A DNA stretch of 11,685 nucleotides from an uncultured Odoribacter sp. (lineage in GTDB: Bacteria > Bacteroidota > Bacteroidia > Bacteroidales > Marinifilaceae), in contig CAJJNP010000101.1 in assembly GCA_905193145.1 (NCBI GenBank), positions 1 to 11,685 on the forward strand, read 5' to 3'. Both the position numbers and the translations under genes were made by a program. Of the stretch, positions 1 to 6,923 are shown one piece after another (position 1 is the stretch's first letter; the number at the start of each line of letters is the position of its first letter). Below the pieces are notes generated by a model. The model was not told where the DNA came from. It worked only from the letters and a program-made list of their open reading frames with translations, and did not search any database.

Positions 1-91
1 AACGGATAAATGTAAGTATTATAAATGAATATCACCCCACATTTTTTAATGATAATATCAATAATATGATAAAGAAAATCTATCATACGAC

Positions 92-128
92 AAAAAAAAC
101 TGCGGAATCCCAAAGACTCCGCAGTTTT
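92..128 (-). terminator. Rho-independent terminator of clpB
   Basis: On the minus strand an 11-bp perfect stem (AAAACTGCGGA at 118-128 pairing with its complement at 96-106) encloses an 11-base loop and runs into eight T residues (complement of 92-99). It starts 20 bases after the clpB stop codon, which fits an intrinsic terminator for that gene. Bases 1-91 beyond it are AT-rich and hold no convincing gene. Confidence 0.85.
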
Positions 129-148
129 CACATCAACAACCAATTTTG

Positions 149-2740
149 TTATTTATTTTCAAATACAATGTGATCATCCTTTACATCCACCACAATATTA
201 TTGTCCTTTGTCACCTGCTCTGCCAATATCTGCCGCGACAAATCATTCAACAGATTCCGCTGGATTACCCTTTTCACCGGACGAGCACCGAATTGCGGGT
301 CATACCCTTCTTGAGCTATCCATTCCACAGCACGGTCAGTGACTTCTATTGAGATACTGTTATTAGCCAACATTTTCTGCAATGATTTGATCTGCAAACG
401 TACAATATCAACAATCTCACTCTTCCGTAAAGGCGTAAACATAATCACCTCATCAATACGGTTCAAAAATTCCGGTCGAATCGTCTGTTTCAACAATTCA
501 TACACTTCATTATTGGTCTTTTCCAGAACTTCTTCCCGATTATTATCATCCAAGTCTTTCAACTTATCCTGAATAATATGTGCACCGATATTGGAAGTCA
601 TAATGATAATGGTGTTCTTAAAATCCACCGTACGTCCTTTATTATCTGTCAAACGTCCGTCATCCAACACCTGCAACAAAATATTGAATACATCTGGATG
701 AGCCTTCTCGATTTCATCGAGCAATATGACAGAATATGGTTTACGTCTTACGGCTTCCGTCAACTGTCCACCTTCATCATAACCGACGTATCCCGGAGGC
801 GCTCCAATCAGACGAGACACAGAATGCTTCTCTTGATATTCAGACATATCAATACGTGTCATCAAAGACTCATCGTCAAACAAAAACTCAGCCAAAGCCT
901 TTGCCAATTCAGTCTTACCGACACCCGTTGTTCCCAAAAAGATAAACGAACCTATCGGCCGACGGGCATCCTGCAGTCCGGCACGATTACGTCGTACGGC
1001 ATCAGCCAATGCAGCAATTGCTACATCTTGTCCGACAACCCGTTTGTGCAACTCCTCTTCCAAATGCAACAATTTTGCACGCTCACTCTGCATCATACGA
1101 TTGACCGGAATGCCTGTCCATTTGGAAACGACAGCTGCAATATCATCAGAAGTCACCTCCTCACGAATCAATGATTGACCATGCTTCATATCCGACAACC
1201 GGGCTTTTACCTCTTCAATCCGTTGTTCAGCCTCTTTGATTTTTCCATAGCGCAATTCCGCCACTTTACCATAATCACCTTCACGCTCCGCACGAGACGC
1301 TTCAAATCTGAATTGTTCAATAGCATCTTTATTCTTCTGAATCTCGTCAATCAACGAACGTTCAGACTCCCATTGTGCACGCAATTTGGTACGCTCATCA
1401 TTCAAATCTGCCAGTTCTTTCTGGATTTCATCCAGCTTTTTACTGGTCCCCTCACGTTTTAAAGCCTCCTTTTCAATTTCAAGTTGCTGAATTTTTCGAT
1501 CCAATTCATCAATTTCTTCCGGAACAGAATTCATCTCCAGACGCAACTTGGCTGCAGCCTCATCCACCAAGTCAATGGCCTTATCCGGCAAAAAACGATC
1601 AGATATATATCGATGAGACAATTCTACAGAAGCGATAATTGCATCATCGGTGATACGCACCTTATGGTGATTCTCATATTTCTCTTTCAAACCACGCATA
1701 ATGCTGATAGCACTCATCACATCCGGCTCATCAATCATCACTTTTTGGAAACGGCGTTCCAATGCCTTATCCTGCTCAAAATACTTCTGATATTCATTCA
1801 GAGTCGTCGCACCAATAGCTCTTAAATCGCCACGGGCCAAAGCAGGTTTCAAAATATTGGCAGCATCCATAGCCCCTTCCGACTTACCGGCACCTACCAA
1901 CGTATGGATTTCATCTATAAACAGAATAATTTCTCCTTCCGATGCCAAGACCTCATTAACCACAGCTTTCAGACGCTCCTCAAATTCACCTTTGTATTTG
2001 GCACCTGCAATCAAGGCTCCCATATCCAATGAAAATATCTGCTTGGATGCCAAATTAGACGGGACATCCCCATTCACAATCCGTTGAGCCAAACCTTCAG
2101 CGATAGCCGTCTTACCGACACCCGGTTCACCAATCAAAATCGGATTATTCTTGGTACGACGAGACAATATCTGCAACACTCGCCTGATTTCATCATCACG
2201 TCCGATAACAGGATCCAATTTCCCGTTTCTGGCGCGCTCATTCAAATTGATTGCATATCTACCCAAAGCATCATAACTCTCCTCTGCAGACTGGGAATTC
2301 ACTTTAGAACCTTTTCGCAATTCGGCAATAGCCTCCTTGGTCTCCTTCTCTGTCAACCCGCTATCCTTCAACAATTGTGCAACCTGGTCCCGATTATCAA
2401 GCAACCCCAATAAAATATGTTCCAAAGATACATACTGGTCGCCCATTTCATTCGCCAGTCTTGTTGCTTTTTCCAATGCTTTATTACTGTCTCCGGAAAG
2501 ATAAGCTTCTCCGCCTGACACTTTAGGATAAGAATCTACAATCCTGTCCAATGCAGCCATCAGGTTTCTGCTGTTAACCCCCAATTTATTAAAAATAAAC
2601 TGAGTGACGTTCTCACCTACATTGAGAACACCCTTCAACAAATGACCGGTCTCTATAGCCTGTTGTCCTTTGCTTTGTGCAAGTTGCACTGCATGCTGCA
2701 ATGCTTCCTGCGATTTGATAGTATAATTATTTGTATTCAT
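149..2740 (-). CDS. clpB: ATP-dependent chaperone ClpB (protein disaggregase)
   Basis: ClpB/Hsp104-type AAA+ disaggregase, a cytoplasmic hexamer that threads aggregated proteins through its pore and works with DnaK/DnaJ/GrpE. All family parts are visible in 863 residues, the usual length. They are a Clp N-domain (about 1-145), a first AAA+ module with Walker A GEPGVGKT (204-211), Walker B IILFIDE (271-277) and tandem arginines (329-330), and a charged coiled-coil middle domain (about 405-525), which separates ClpB from ClpA/ClpC. The second AAA+ module has Walker A GTTGVGKT (603-610), pore loop GAPPGYVGY (646-654), Walker B VILLDE (671-676) and sensor-2 GARPVKR (818-824). The ATG at 2740 gives a normal N-domain. 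It is preceded by a structured 160-base region with dyad elements and followed by its own terminator. The reading frame is intact and no key residue is missing. Confidence 0.98.
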   Translation of the reverse strand: MNTNNYTIKSQEALQHAVQLAQSKGQQAIETGHLLKGVLNVGENVTQFIFNKLGVNSRNLMAALDRIVDSYPKVSGGEAYLSGDSNKALEKATRLANEMGDQYVSLEHILLGLLDNRDQVAQLLKDSGLTEKETKEAIAELRKGSKVNSQSAEESYDALGRYAINLNERARNGKLDPVIGRDDEIRRVLQILSRRTKNNPILIGEPGVGKTAIAEGLAQRIVNGDVPSNLASKQIFSLDMGALIAGAKYKGEFEERLKAVVNEVLASEGEIILFIDEIHTLVGAGKSEGAMDAANILKPALARGDLRAIGATTLNEYQKYFEQDKALERRFQKVMIDEPDVMSAISIMRGLKEKYENHHKVRITDDAIIASVELSHRYISDRFLPDKAIDLVDEAAAKLRLEMNSVPEEIDELDRKIQQLEIEKEALKREGTSKKLDEIQKELADLNDERTKLRAQWESERSLIDEIQKNKDAIEQFRFEASRAEREGDYGKVAELRYGKIKEAEQRIEEVKARLSDMKHGQSLIREEVTSDDIAAVVSKWTGIPVNRMMQSERAKLLHLEEELHKRVVGQDVAIAALADAVRRNRAGLQDARRPIGSFIFLGTTGVGKTELAKALAEFLFDDESLMTRIDMSEYQEKHSVSRLIGAPPGYVGYDEGGQLTEAVRRKPYSVILLDEIEKAHPDVFNILLQVLDDGRLTDNKGRTVDFKNTIIIMTSNIGAHIIQDKLKDLDDNNREEVLEKTNNEVYELLKQTIRPEFLNRIDEVIMFTPLRKSEIVDIVRLQIKSLQKMLANNSISIEVTDRAVEWIAQEGYDPQFGARPVKRVIQRNLLNDLSRQILAEQVTKDNNIVVDVKDDHIVFENK

Positions 2741-2813
2741 AAACTTAGTAATTTATTGTACTGATGAAAATACAAAACATATACCGATTCAAAAGTCAAA
2801 AGGTTTCAAAGCA

Positions 2814-2843
2814 ATTATAGCAGATTTTCTGACATCTTGTCAT
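2814..2843 (-). promoter_or_regulatory. Candidate clpB promoter of E. coli-like form
   Basis: Reading toward clpB, ATGACA (2843 to 2838) is followed after 18 bases by TATAAT (2819 to 2814). This resembles a sigma-70 -35/-10 pair and lies about 73 bases before the clpB ATG. It is unusual for Bacteroides, whose primary sigma factor favours TTTG and TAnnTTTG. A weaker Bacteroides-like -7 (TATGTTTTG, 2781 to 2773, with one extra base) lies nearer the gene, but no TTTG is at the right distance. Which of the two is used cannot be told from sequence. Confidence 0.3.
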
Positions 2844-2874
2844 TGCAATTGCATTTACAAGTGACAAAATGCCA
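2830..2874. promoter_or_regulatory. Paired TGACA-N3-TGTCA dyads upstream of clpB
   Basis: Two similar 13-base dyads occur on the plus strand: TGACATCTTGTCA at 2830-2842 (perfect arms) and TGACAAAATGCCA at 2862-2874 (one arm mismatch). Their centres are 32 bases apart, close to three helical turns. A 10-bp palindrome TGCAATTGCA (2844-2853) lies between them. The first copy overlaps the -35-like ATGACA. Spacing, symmetry and position upstream of a heat-shock chaperone gene suggest a binding site for a dimeric regulator. The regulator is unknown, and the CIRCE element of HrcA is not present. Confidence 0.4.
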
Positions 2875-2891
2875 GTGCTTTATCTTGTAAA
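2854..2891. repeat. 8-bp inverted repeat between the small ORF and clpB
   Basis: TTTACAAG (2854-2861) and CTTGTAAA (2884-2891) are perfect inverted copies with a 22-base spacer that contains the distal TGACA dyad. In a minus-strand transcript reading on from rsmE this would form a hairpin. It has no adequate T-run, so it is not a normal intrinsic terminator. The same arm could also pair over five bases with CTTGT at 2836-2840. Confidence 0.3.
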
Positions 2892-2900
2892 ACGCCATAT

Positions 2901-2999
2901 TTATTTTTCATCCGGATGCTCCGTCTTCTTACCCCACAACCACCTAGGCACTATAATAAACAATGCAAGGATAGCTACAATTTGTAATATATGTTCCAT
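2901..2999 (-). CDS. Small single-span membrane protein, 32 residues, coupled to rsmE
   Basis: A 33-codon frame (ATG at 2999, TAA at 2901) encodes a 32-residue peptide. It has a short start (MEH), a hydrophobic stretch of about 14 residues (ILQIVAILALFIIV, 4-17), then PRWLWGKK and a charged tail ending in PDEK. This is the pattern of a one-span inner-membrane small protein with a basic cytoplasmic flank. The ATG lies two bases after the rsmE stop codon (TAG-TA-ATG), which suggests translation by reinitiation or coupling. A weak purine stretch (AGGG) is about 9 bases upstream. I do not recognise a family. It could be a chance frame, but the amphipathic layout and exact abutment to rsmE argue for a real gene. 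It is too short for most automatic annotation. Confidence 0.5.
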   Translation of the reverse strand: MEHILQIVAILALFIIVPRWLWGKKTEHPDEK

Positions 3000-3001
3000 T
3001 A

Positions 3002-3706
3002 CTATACCCTATTCATAAAATCAATGCTATGGCAAGCCACAATACCTGCCGTTTCCGTTCTCAGACGGCTACATCCAAGAGTAATGGCCCGGAAACCGTT
3101 TTTTTCTGCAAATGCCACTTCCTCTTCAGAGAAATCGCCCTCCGGCCCTATCAAAATCACCACATCATCTCCCGGCTGATAAGCCTCATCCAGACGCAGC
3201 TTTTCCCCGGCATGACAATGAGCTATAAACTTATGCTTCTCTGTACAAGCCGCTACAAAATCCTTAAAGCCTGTCATCGTATGAAACTCCGGAAGATATG
3301 CTTTAAGCGACTGCTTCATCGCGGCCACCAACACCTTTTCCAGCCGTTCGTCCTTTACCACCTTGCGCTCAGAATGCTCCGAATTCAACATTGTAATAGC
3401 GTCTATCCCCATCTCCGTACATTTCTCCAACATCCACTCCGTCCTATCAATATTTTTTGTCGGCGCCACAGCTAAATGCAACCGGAAAGGACGCTTGCCA
3501 TATTCTTCCTTTTTCTCCAAAATCCTCACGCCACATCCTTTAGCCTCTGCCCGATCGATTTCTCCCTCATACCAATTTCCCCGTCCGTCCACCAACACTA
3601 CCGGCTCTCCGGCTTCCATCCGTAATACCCGTACGCAATGCTTTGATTCTTCGGGACTCAATACATAATAATCCCCTGAAATATCCGGTGTATAAAATAA
3701 GTTCAT
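3002..3706 (-). CDS. rsmE: 16S rRNA (uracil1498-N3)-methyltransferase RsmE
   Basis: SPOUT-family methyltransferase that methylates N3 of U1498 in helix 44 of 16S rRNA, using S-adenosylmethionine, on the assembled 30S subunit. At 234 residues it has the normal family length. An N-terminal PUA-like part (about 1-70) carries HCVRVLRM and VVLVDGRGNWYEGEI. The C-terminal knotted SPOUT domain carries KNIDRTEWMLEKCTEMGID (84-102), SERKVVK (112-118), the SAM-binding LIGPEGDFSEEE (185-196) and ITLGCSRLRTETA (208-220). The ATG at 3706 gives the usual start (MNLFYTPD). A good Bacteroides -7 box lies 20 bases upstream and the preceding EF-G gene has its own terminator, so rsmE is probably transcribed separately. 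The 32-residue membrane protein frame follows two bases after the stop. Confidence 0.96.
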   Translation of the reverse strand: MNLFYTPDISGDYYVLSPEESKHCVRVLRMEAGEPVVLVDGRGNWYEGEIDRAEAKGCGVRILEKKEEYGKRPFRLHLAVAPTKNIDRTEWMLEKCTEMGIDAITMLNSEHSERKVVKDERLEKVLVAAMKQSLKAYLPEFHTMTGFKDFVAACTEKHKFIAHCHAGEKLRLDEAYQPGDDVVILIGPEGDFSEEEVAFAEKNGFRAITLGCSRLRTETAGIVACHSIDFMNRV

Positions 3707-3725
3707 CTCATTAAAATTTACCTTA

Positions 3726-3733
3726 CAAAACTA
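3726..3733 (-). promoter_or_regulatory. Candidate Bacteroides -7 box of rsmE
   Basis: Reading toward rsmE, TAGTTTTG matches the Bacteroides -7 consensus TAnnTTTG at every fixed position. It ends 19 bases before the ATG, which predicts a very short 5' leader. At the -33 position only a T-run is found (no clean TTTG), and this T-run is the tail of the upstream EF-G terminator, so terminator and promoter would overlap. Confidence 0.4.
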
Positions 3734-3751
3734 ACTTTTTTCCGGCAAAAT

Positions 3752-3788
3752 AAAAAAGGATGGGCTCACATGATATGGATCCCATCCT
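3752..3788 (-). terminator. Rho-independent terminator of the EF-G paralog
   Basis: On the minus strand AGGATGGG (3781-3788) pairs perfectly with CCCATCCT (3757-3764) around a 16-base loop, followed by a run of six T residues (complement of 3752-3757). It begins 23 bases after the stop of the EF-G gene. It separates that gene from rsmE. Confidence 0.8.
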
Positions 3789-3811
3789 CCTATATTACAA
3801 TTTATATAATC

Positions 3812-5968
3812 CTACTCGTCATCATCAGCCTCATGATAATCCTTCAGCAACTCTTCCTGAACATCTGAAGGCACTTTTTCATATCCGGCAAAACTCATGG
3901 TAAAGGTTGCACGTCCACCTGTAATAGAGCTTAAAGCAGTCGAATAACGCTGCATCTCCTTCAACGGCACTTTAGCCATCAATTTCTGGAAACCGCTATC
4001 AGCCTCCATGCCCATAATCATCGCACGACGAGTCTGTAAATCTCCCATTACATCTCCCATATCCTCATCCGGCACCAAAACCTCAACATCGTAAATCGGC
4101 TCCAAAATCTTCGGATTGGCTTTTTTAAATGCCTCACTGAATGCATGGCGTCCTGCCAAACGGAAAGAAATTTCATTTGAATCTACCGGATGCATCTTAC
4201 CGTCGTAAATACATACACGGATATCACGGGCATACGAACCTGTCAACGGTCCTTCCTCCATCTTCTCCATAATACCCTTCAAGATTGCAGGCATAAAACG
4301 AGCTTCAATCACACCGCCGACAATACAGTTATAAAACACCAGCTTACCGCCCCATGGCAAATCATACTCTTCCTTGCCCTTGATTGACATCTTGCTGTCC
4401 ACTCCACCAATTTTATAAGATACAGGTTCCGGCATACCCTCTTCGTAAGGCTCGATTACCATGTGAACCTCTCCAAACTGACCGGCACCACCCGATTGTT
4501 TCTTGTGACGGTAATCCGCCTGTGCATATTTGGTAATGGTTTCACGATACGGAATTTTCGGAGCATAAAATTCAATATTAATCTTGTCATTATGCTCGAT
4601 ACGCCATTTCATCGTATTCAAATGGAATTCTCCCTGACCGGACAGAATCATCTGTTTCAATTCTTTAGAATACTCAACCAACAACGACGGATCCTCTTCA
4701 TGCATACGATAAAGCACCTCTGCCATCTTCTCTTCGTCAGCCTTATTCACGGCACGGACTGCTGTACGGAAACGTGAGTTCGGATAAACAATCGCCGGGA
4801 ATACATAATCACAATCCTTACTGTTCAATGTATCACCATTCTTCGTACCTTTCAATTTCACCGTTGCACCGATATCACCGGCACGCAATTCAGACACTTT
4901 GGTACGGTTCTTACCTGCCACAGCATACAGCTGGGCAATACGCTCCTTCGTACCTGTCGTCATATTAATCAGGTCGTCCCCTTCTTTCACAACACCGGAC
5001 ACCACTTTGAAATAATTGATATCACCCAAATGCTGTTCAATTGTTGTATTGAAAACAACAGCAGATGTCGGTCCGTTCACATCGTATGGCACCAGTTTGC
5101 CGTCCTTCGTCTCCATACCCGGCATCGCAGCAGCATTCGGAGCCACATTCACCAAGAACTCCATAAAACGGCGCACACACATATCTTTCTCTGCCGATAC
5201 ACAGAACACCGGGAACATATCCCTTGCAATCAATCCCTTACGGATACCGGCGCGCATTTCATCCTCCGTCAGACTTCCTTTCTCAAAATAAAGCTCCATC
5301 AGACCCTCGTCATTCTCTGCTGCAGCTTCAACCAACGCATTATGCAACTCATTGGCTTTTTCCTTCTCCTCTTCCGGAATTGGCAATACATCCGGCTTTC
5401 CACCTTCCGGCTTCCACTGATACATCTCCATCTTCAAAACATCCACCACCCTATTAAAGCCGGTTCCCTGATTCACCGGATACTGCACCAACACAACCTT
5501 TTTGCCAAACGATGCCTGAGCATGTTCAACGGTCTGTTCGAAATTTGATTTTTCATGATCCAACTGATTGACAATAAAAATCATCGGCTTATGCATTCGC
5601 TGCAAATGCCGGCTGATAATCTCGGTACCAACCTCTACACCCCGCACGGCATTAACCACCATGACAGCAGTGTCCGCAACATTCAGCGCAGAAATAACGC
5701 CTCCGACAAAATCGTCAGCTCCCGGAGTATCTATAAAATTCAACTTCTGTTCCTTCCATTCAGCATACAAAACAGCCGGGAATACAGAAGACCCATATTC
5801 TTGCTCCACGGGGCGATAATCGGAAGAAGTGTTCTTCGCACTCACGCTACCTCTGCGCGAAATGACCCCGCCCTCGTACATCATCGCTTCAGCCAGCGTG
5901 GTCTTACCGGACCCGGCGCTGCCCACAAGAGCGATATTCTTGATTTCATTCGGATTATAGGTTTTCAT
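3812..5968 (-). CDS. fusA2: EF-G paralog (EF-G2/FusA2 type) lacking the catalytic histidine
   Basis: Translation elongation factor G paralog, 718 residues, with all five EF-G domains. It has a P-loop GSAGSGKTT (16-24), and G3 reads DTPGADDF (80-87) where EF-G normally has DTPGHVDF, so the histidine that activates water for GTP hydrolysis is alanine (residue 84). G4 is NQLD (134-137) instead of NKMD. Switch I reads EYGSSV (57-62) instead of the usual RGITI, with serine for threonine. Domain IV is conserved: SGGAGQFGEV (492-501) and the tip loop HPVDSNEISFRLAG (593-606) with its histidine, so translocation is probably kept. An acidic tail (EADDDE) ends the protein. From established knowledge, Bacteroides EF-G2 supports translation without GTP hydrolysis, is needed for gut colonisation and is under the regulator Cur; assigning this gene to that type is inference. 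It has its own terminator and a 22-bp palindrome upstream. Confidence 0.93.
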   Translation of the reverse strand: MKTYNPNEIKNIALVGSAGSGKTTLAEAMMYEGGVISRRGSVSAKNTSSDYRPVEQEYGSSVFPAVLYAEWKEQKLNFIDTPGADDFVGGVISALNVADTAVMVVNAVRGVEVGTEIISRHLQRMHKPMIFIVNQLDHEKSNFEQTVEHAQASFGKKVVLVQYPVNQGTGFNRVVDVLKMEMYQWKPEGGKPDVLPIPEEEKEKANELHNALVEAAAENDEGLMELYFEKGSLTEDEMRAGIRKGLIARDMFPVFCVSAEKDMCVRRFMEFLVNVAPNAAAMPGMETKDGKLVPYDVNGPTSAVVFNTTIEQHLGDINYFKVVSGVVKEGDDLINMTTGTKERIAQLYAVAGKNRTKVSELRAGDIGATVKLKGTKNGDTLNSKDCDYVFPAIVYPNSRFRTAVRAVNKADEEKMAEVLYRMHEEDPSLLVEYSKELKQMILSGQGEFHLNTMKWRIEHNDKINIEFYAPKIPYRETITKYAQADYRHKKQSGGAGQFGEVHMVIEPYEEGMPEPVSYKIGGVDSKMSIKGKEEYDLPWGGKLVFYNCIVGGVIEARFMPAILKGIMEKMEEGPLTGSYARDIRVCIYDGKMHPVDSNEISFRLAGRHAFSEAFKKANPKILEPIYDVEVLVPDEDMGDVMGDLQTRRAMIMGMEADSGFQKLMAKVPLKEMQRYSTALSSITGGRATFTMSFAGYEKVPSDVQEELLKDYHEADDDE

Positions 5969-5987
5969 ACTATATAGGTTTTAGGTT

Positions 5988-5995
5988 TATATTTG
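5988..5995 (+). promoter_or_regulatory. Candidate -7 box for the zinc peptidase gene
   Basis: TATATTTG matches TAnnTTTG exactly on the plus strand. It lies 143 bases before the ATG at 6139 and five bases before the 22-bp palindrome, so transcription would begin within the palindrome. The -33 position shows only TTTT (5962-5965, 22 bases upstream). An alternative, nearer promoter has TTTG at 6087-6090 and TACAACAT at 6111-6118 with 20 bases between them, but a poor -7 match. Confidence 0.3.
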
Positions 5996-6000
5996 TAGTA

Positions 6001-6022
6001 TCATTTCAAACGTTTGAAATGA
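6001..6022. promoter_or_regulatory. Perfect 22-bp palindrome, likely operator
   Basis: The half-site TCATTTCAAAC is followed directly by its exact reverse complement, giving 22 bases of perfect dyad symmetry around a central CG. It sits in the 170-base space between the divergent EF-G paralog and zinc peptidase genes, with its centre about 43 bases before the EF-G ATG. It has no loop and no T-tail, so it is not a terminator. Size and symmetry fit a homodimeric transcription factor. Candidates are a CRP-type regulator such as Cur, known to control fusA2 in Bacteroides thetaiotaomicron, or a LacI-type protein given the AAACGTTT core. Which one is undecided. Confidence 0.6.
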
Positions 6023-6138
6023 CGCTGTAATATAGAATTAAAATCTCAAAAAAGCAAGACACAAATCAAATTATGCCATTAAAAAGTTTGGCGCGCTTTT
6101 TGCAACACACTACAACATAACTCAAAATAATAACAAAA

Positions 6139-6846
6139 ATGGGATACACAACTATGTCAGGAGGAAACATGTGGATTTGGATTATATTCATAGGATTTAC
6201 CCTCATCAGCTGGCTTGTCAGCAACCAATTAAAAAGTCGTTTTAAAAAATACTCTCAAATTCCGACAGCCAACGGCATGACCGGCAGAGATGTTGCAGAA
6301 AAGATACTCCGCGACAACGGAATCACGGGAGTAAAAATCGGCTCGGTACAAGGTATGCTTACCGACCACTATAATCCGGTAAACAAAACCATCAATCTGA
6401 GTCATGATGTATATTATGGCAACAGCATTGCAGCTGCTGCCGTTGCCGCTCATGAAACAGGGCACGCCCTACAACATGCCACGGGCTATAGTATGTTGCA
6501 GCTACGTTCATCCTTGGTTCCCGCCGTTGAATTTGCCTCACATTGGGTGCAATGGATTTTATTGGCAGGAATTTTATTGCTCCATGCATTTCCTGGCTTG
6601 CTATTGATGGGTATCGGTCTATTTGCCATTATGACCTTATTCAGTTTTATCACCCTCCCTGTTGAAATCAATGCCAGCCACCGCGCTTTGGCATGGCTTC
6701 GCAATTCCGGCGTGACCAACTACCAAACCCAAGAATATGCCTTTGACGCGCTTAAATGGGCTGCCTATACTTATGTTGTCGCCGCTCTTTCATCACTGGC
6801 AACCTTATTATATTATGTAATGATATTCTTAAACCGTCGCGAATAA
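6139..6846 (+). CDS. YugP-family membrane zinc metallopeptidase
   Basis: Integral-membrane zinc metallopeptidase of the YugP / Zn_peptidase_2 family, 235 residues, close to the family's usual size. Hydrophobic segments lie at about 11-27, 137-152, 155-174 and 211-231. After the first span comes a soluble part with TGRDVAEKILRDNGI (48-62), GMLTDHYNP (72-80) and the zinc-binding HETGH (105-109) within AAAVAAHETGHALQHATGY. LPVEINASHRAL (173-184) carries a conserved Glu that may be the third ligand. Its substrate is unknown in this family. Start choice: ATG at 6139 is the longest, but an in-frame ATG at 6169 (residue 11) has a strong AGGAGG four bases upstream and would begin right at the membrane span, so it may be the real or a second start. 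It is divergent from the EF-G paralog and ends at a strong hairpin terminator. Confidence 0.93.
   Translation: MGYTTMSGGNMWIWIIFIGFTLISWLVSNQLKSRFKKYSQIPTANGMTGRDVAEKILRDNGITGVKIGSVQGMLTDHYNPVNKTINLSHDVYYGNSIAAAAVAAHETGHALQHATGYSMLQLRSSLVPAVEFASHWVQWILLAGILLLHAFPGLLLMGIGLFAIMTLFSFITLPVEINASHRALAWLRNSGVTNYQTQEYAFDALKWAAYTYVVAALSSLATLLYYVMIFLNRRE
6159..6164 (+). promoter_or_regulatory. Strong Shine-Dalgarno inside the peptidase frame
   Basis: AGGAGG lies four bases before the in-frame ATG at 6169. Such a strong site is unusual in Bacteroides and favours an internal start at codon 11, which would shorten the peptidase to 225 residues. The ATG at 6139 has only an A-rich leader. Confidence 0.45.
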
Positions 6847-6867
6847 TACAGAATATACTTTTTCAAT

Positions 6868-6899
6868 AAAAGAGCAGTGCCCAATAGCACTGCTCTTTT
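6868..6899. terminator. Bidirectional Rho-independent terminator
   Basis: A perfect 13-bp stem (AAAAGAGCAGTGC at 6868-6880 with its complement at 6887-6899) encloses the 6-base loop CCAATA. T-runs end the stem on both strands. It lies 22 bases after the zinc peptidase stop and 25 bases after the stop of the convergent lipoprotein gene, so it can end transcription of both. Confidence 0.9.
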
Positions 6900-6923
6900 C
6901 TATTATAAAGATTAGTGAATGAA

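Noticed and set aside
1..91. Short frame from ATG at 25 and AT-rich partial dyads such as TGATAATATCA
   Set aside because: The frame has only 14 codons, and short dyads are expected by chance in DNA this AT-rich. No gene or clear signal is supported here.
578..1174. Long plus-strand open frame (198 codons) antisense to clpB
   Set aside because: It lies wholly within the conserved clpB coding region, its translation is rich in Ser/His/Gln/Ile as expected for a reverse-frame shadow, and it has no recognisable domain. The same holds for the plus-strand frames opposite the EF-G, rsmE and SusC/SusD genes.
5030..5548. 172-codon plus-strand frame opposite the EF-G paralog
   Set aside because: Composition is that of an antisense shadow, with no motif and no promoter; the opposite strand is strongly constrained by EF-G domains I-II.
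6081..6101. Inverted arms AAAAAG / CTTTTT around a GCGCGC core upstream of the zinc peptidase
   Set aside because: The six-base arms are nearly all A/T and could arise by chance; there is no good stem for a terminator and no known operator match.
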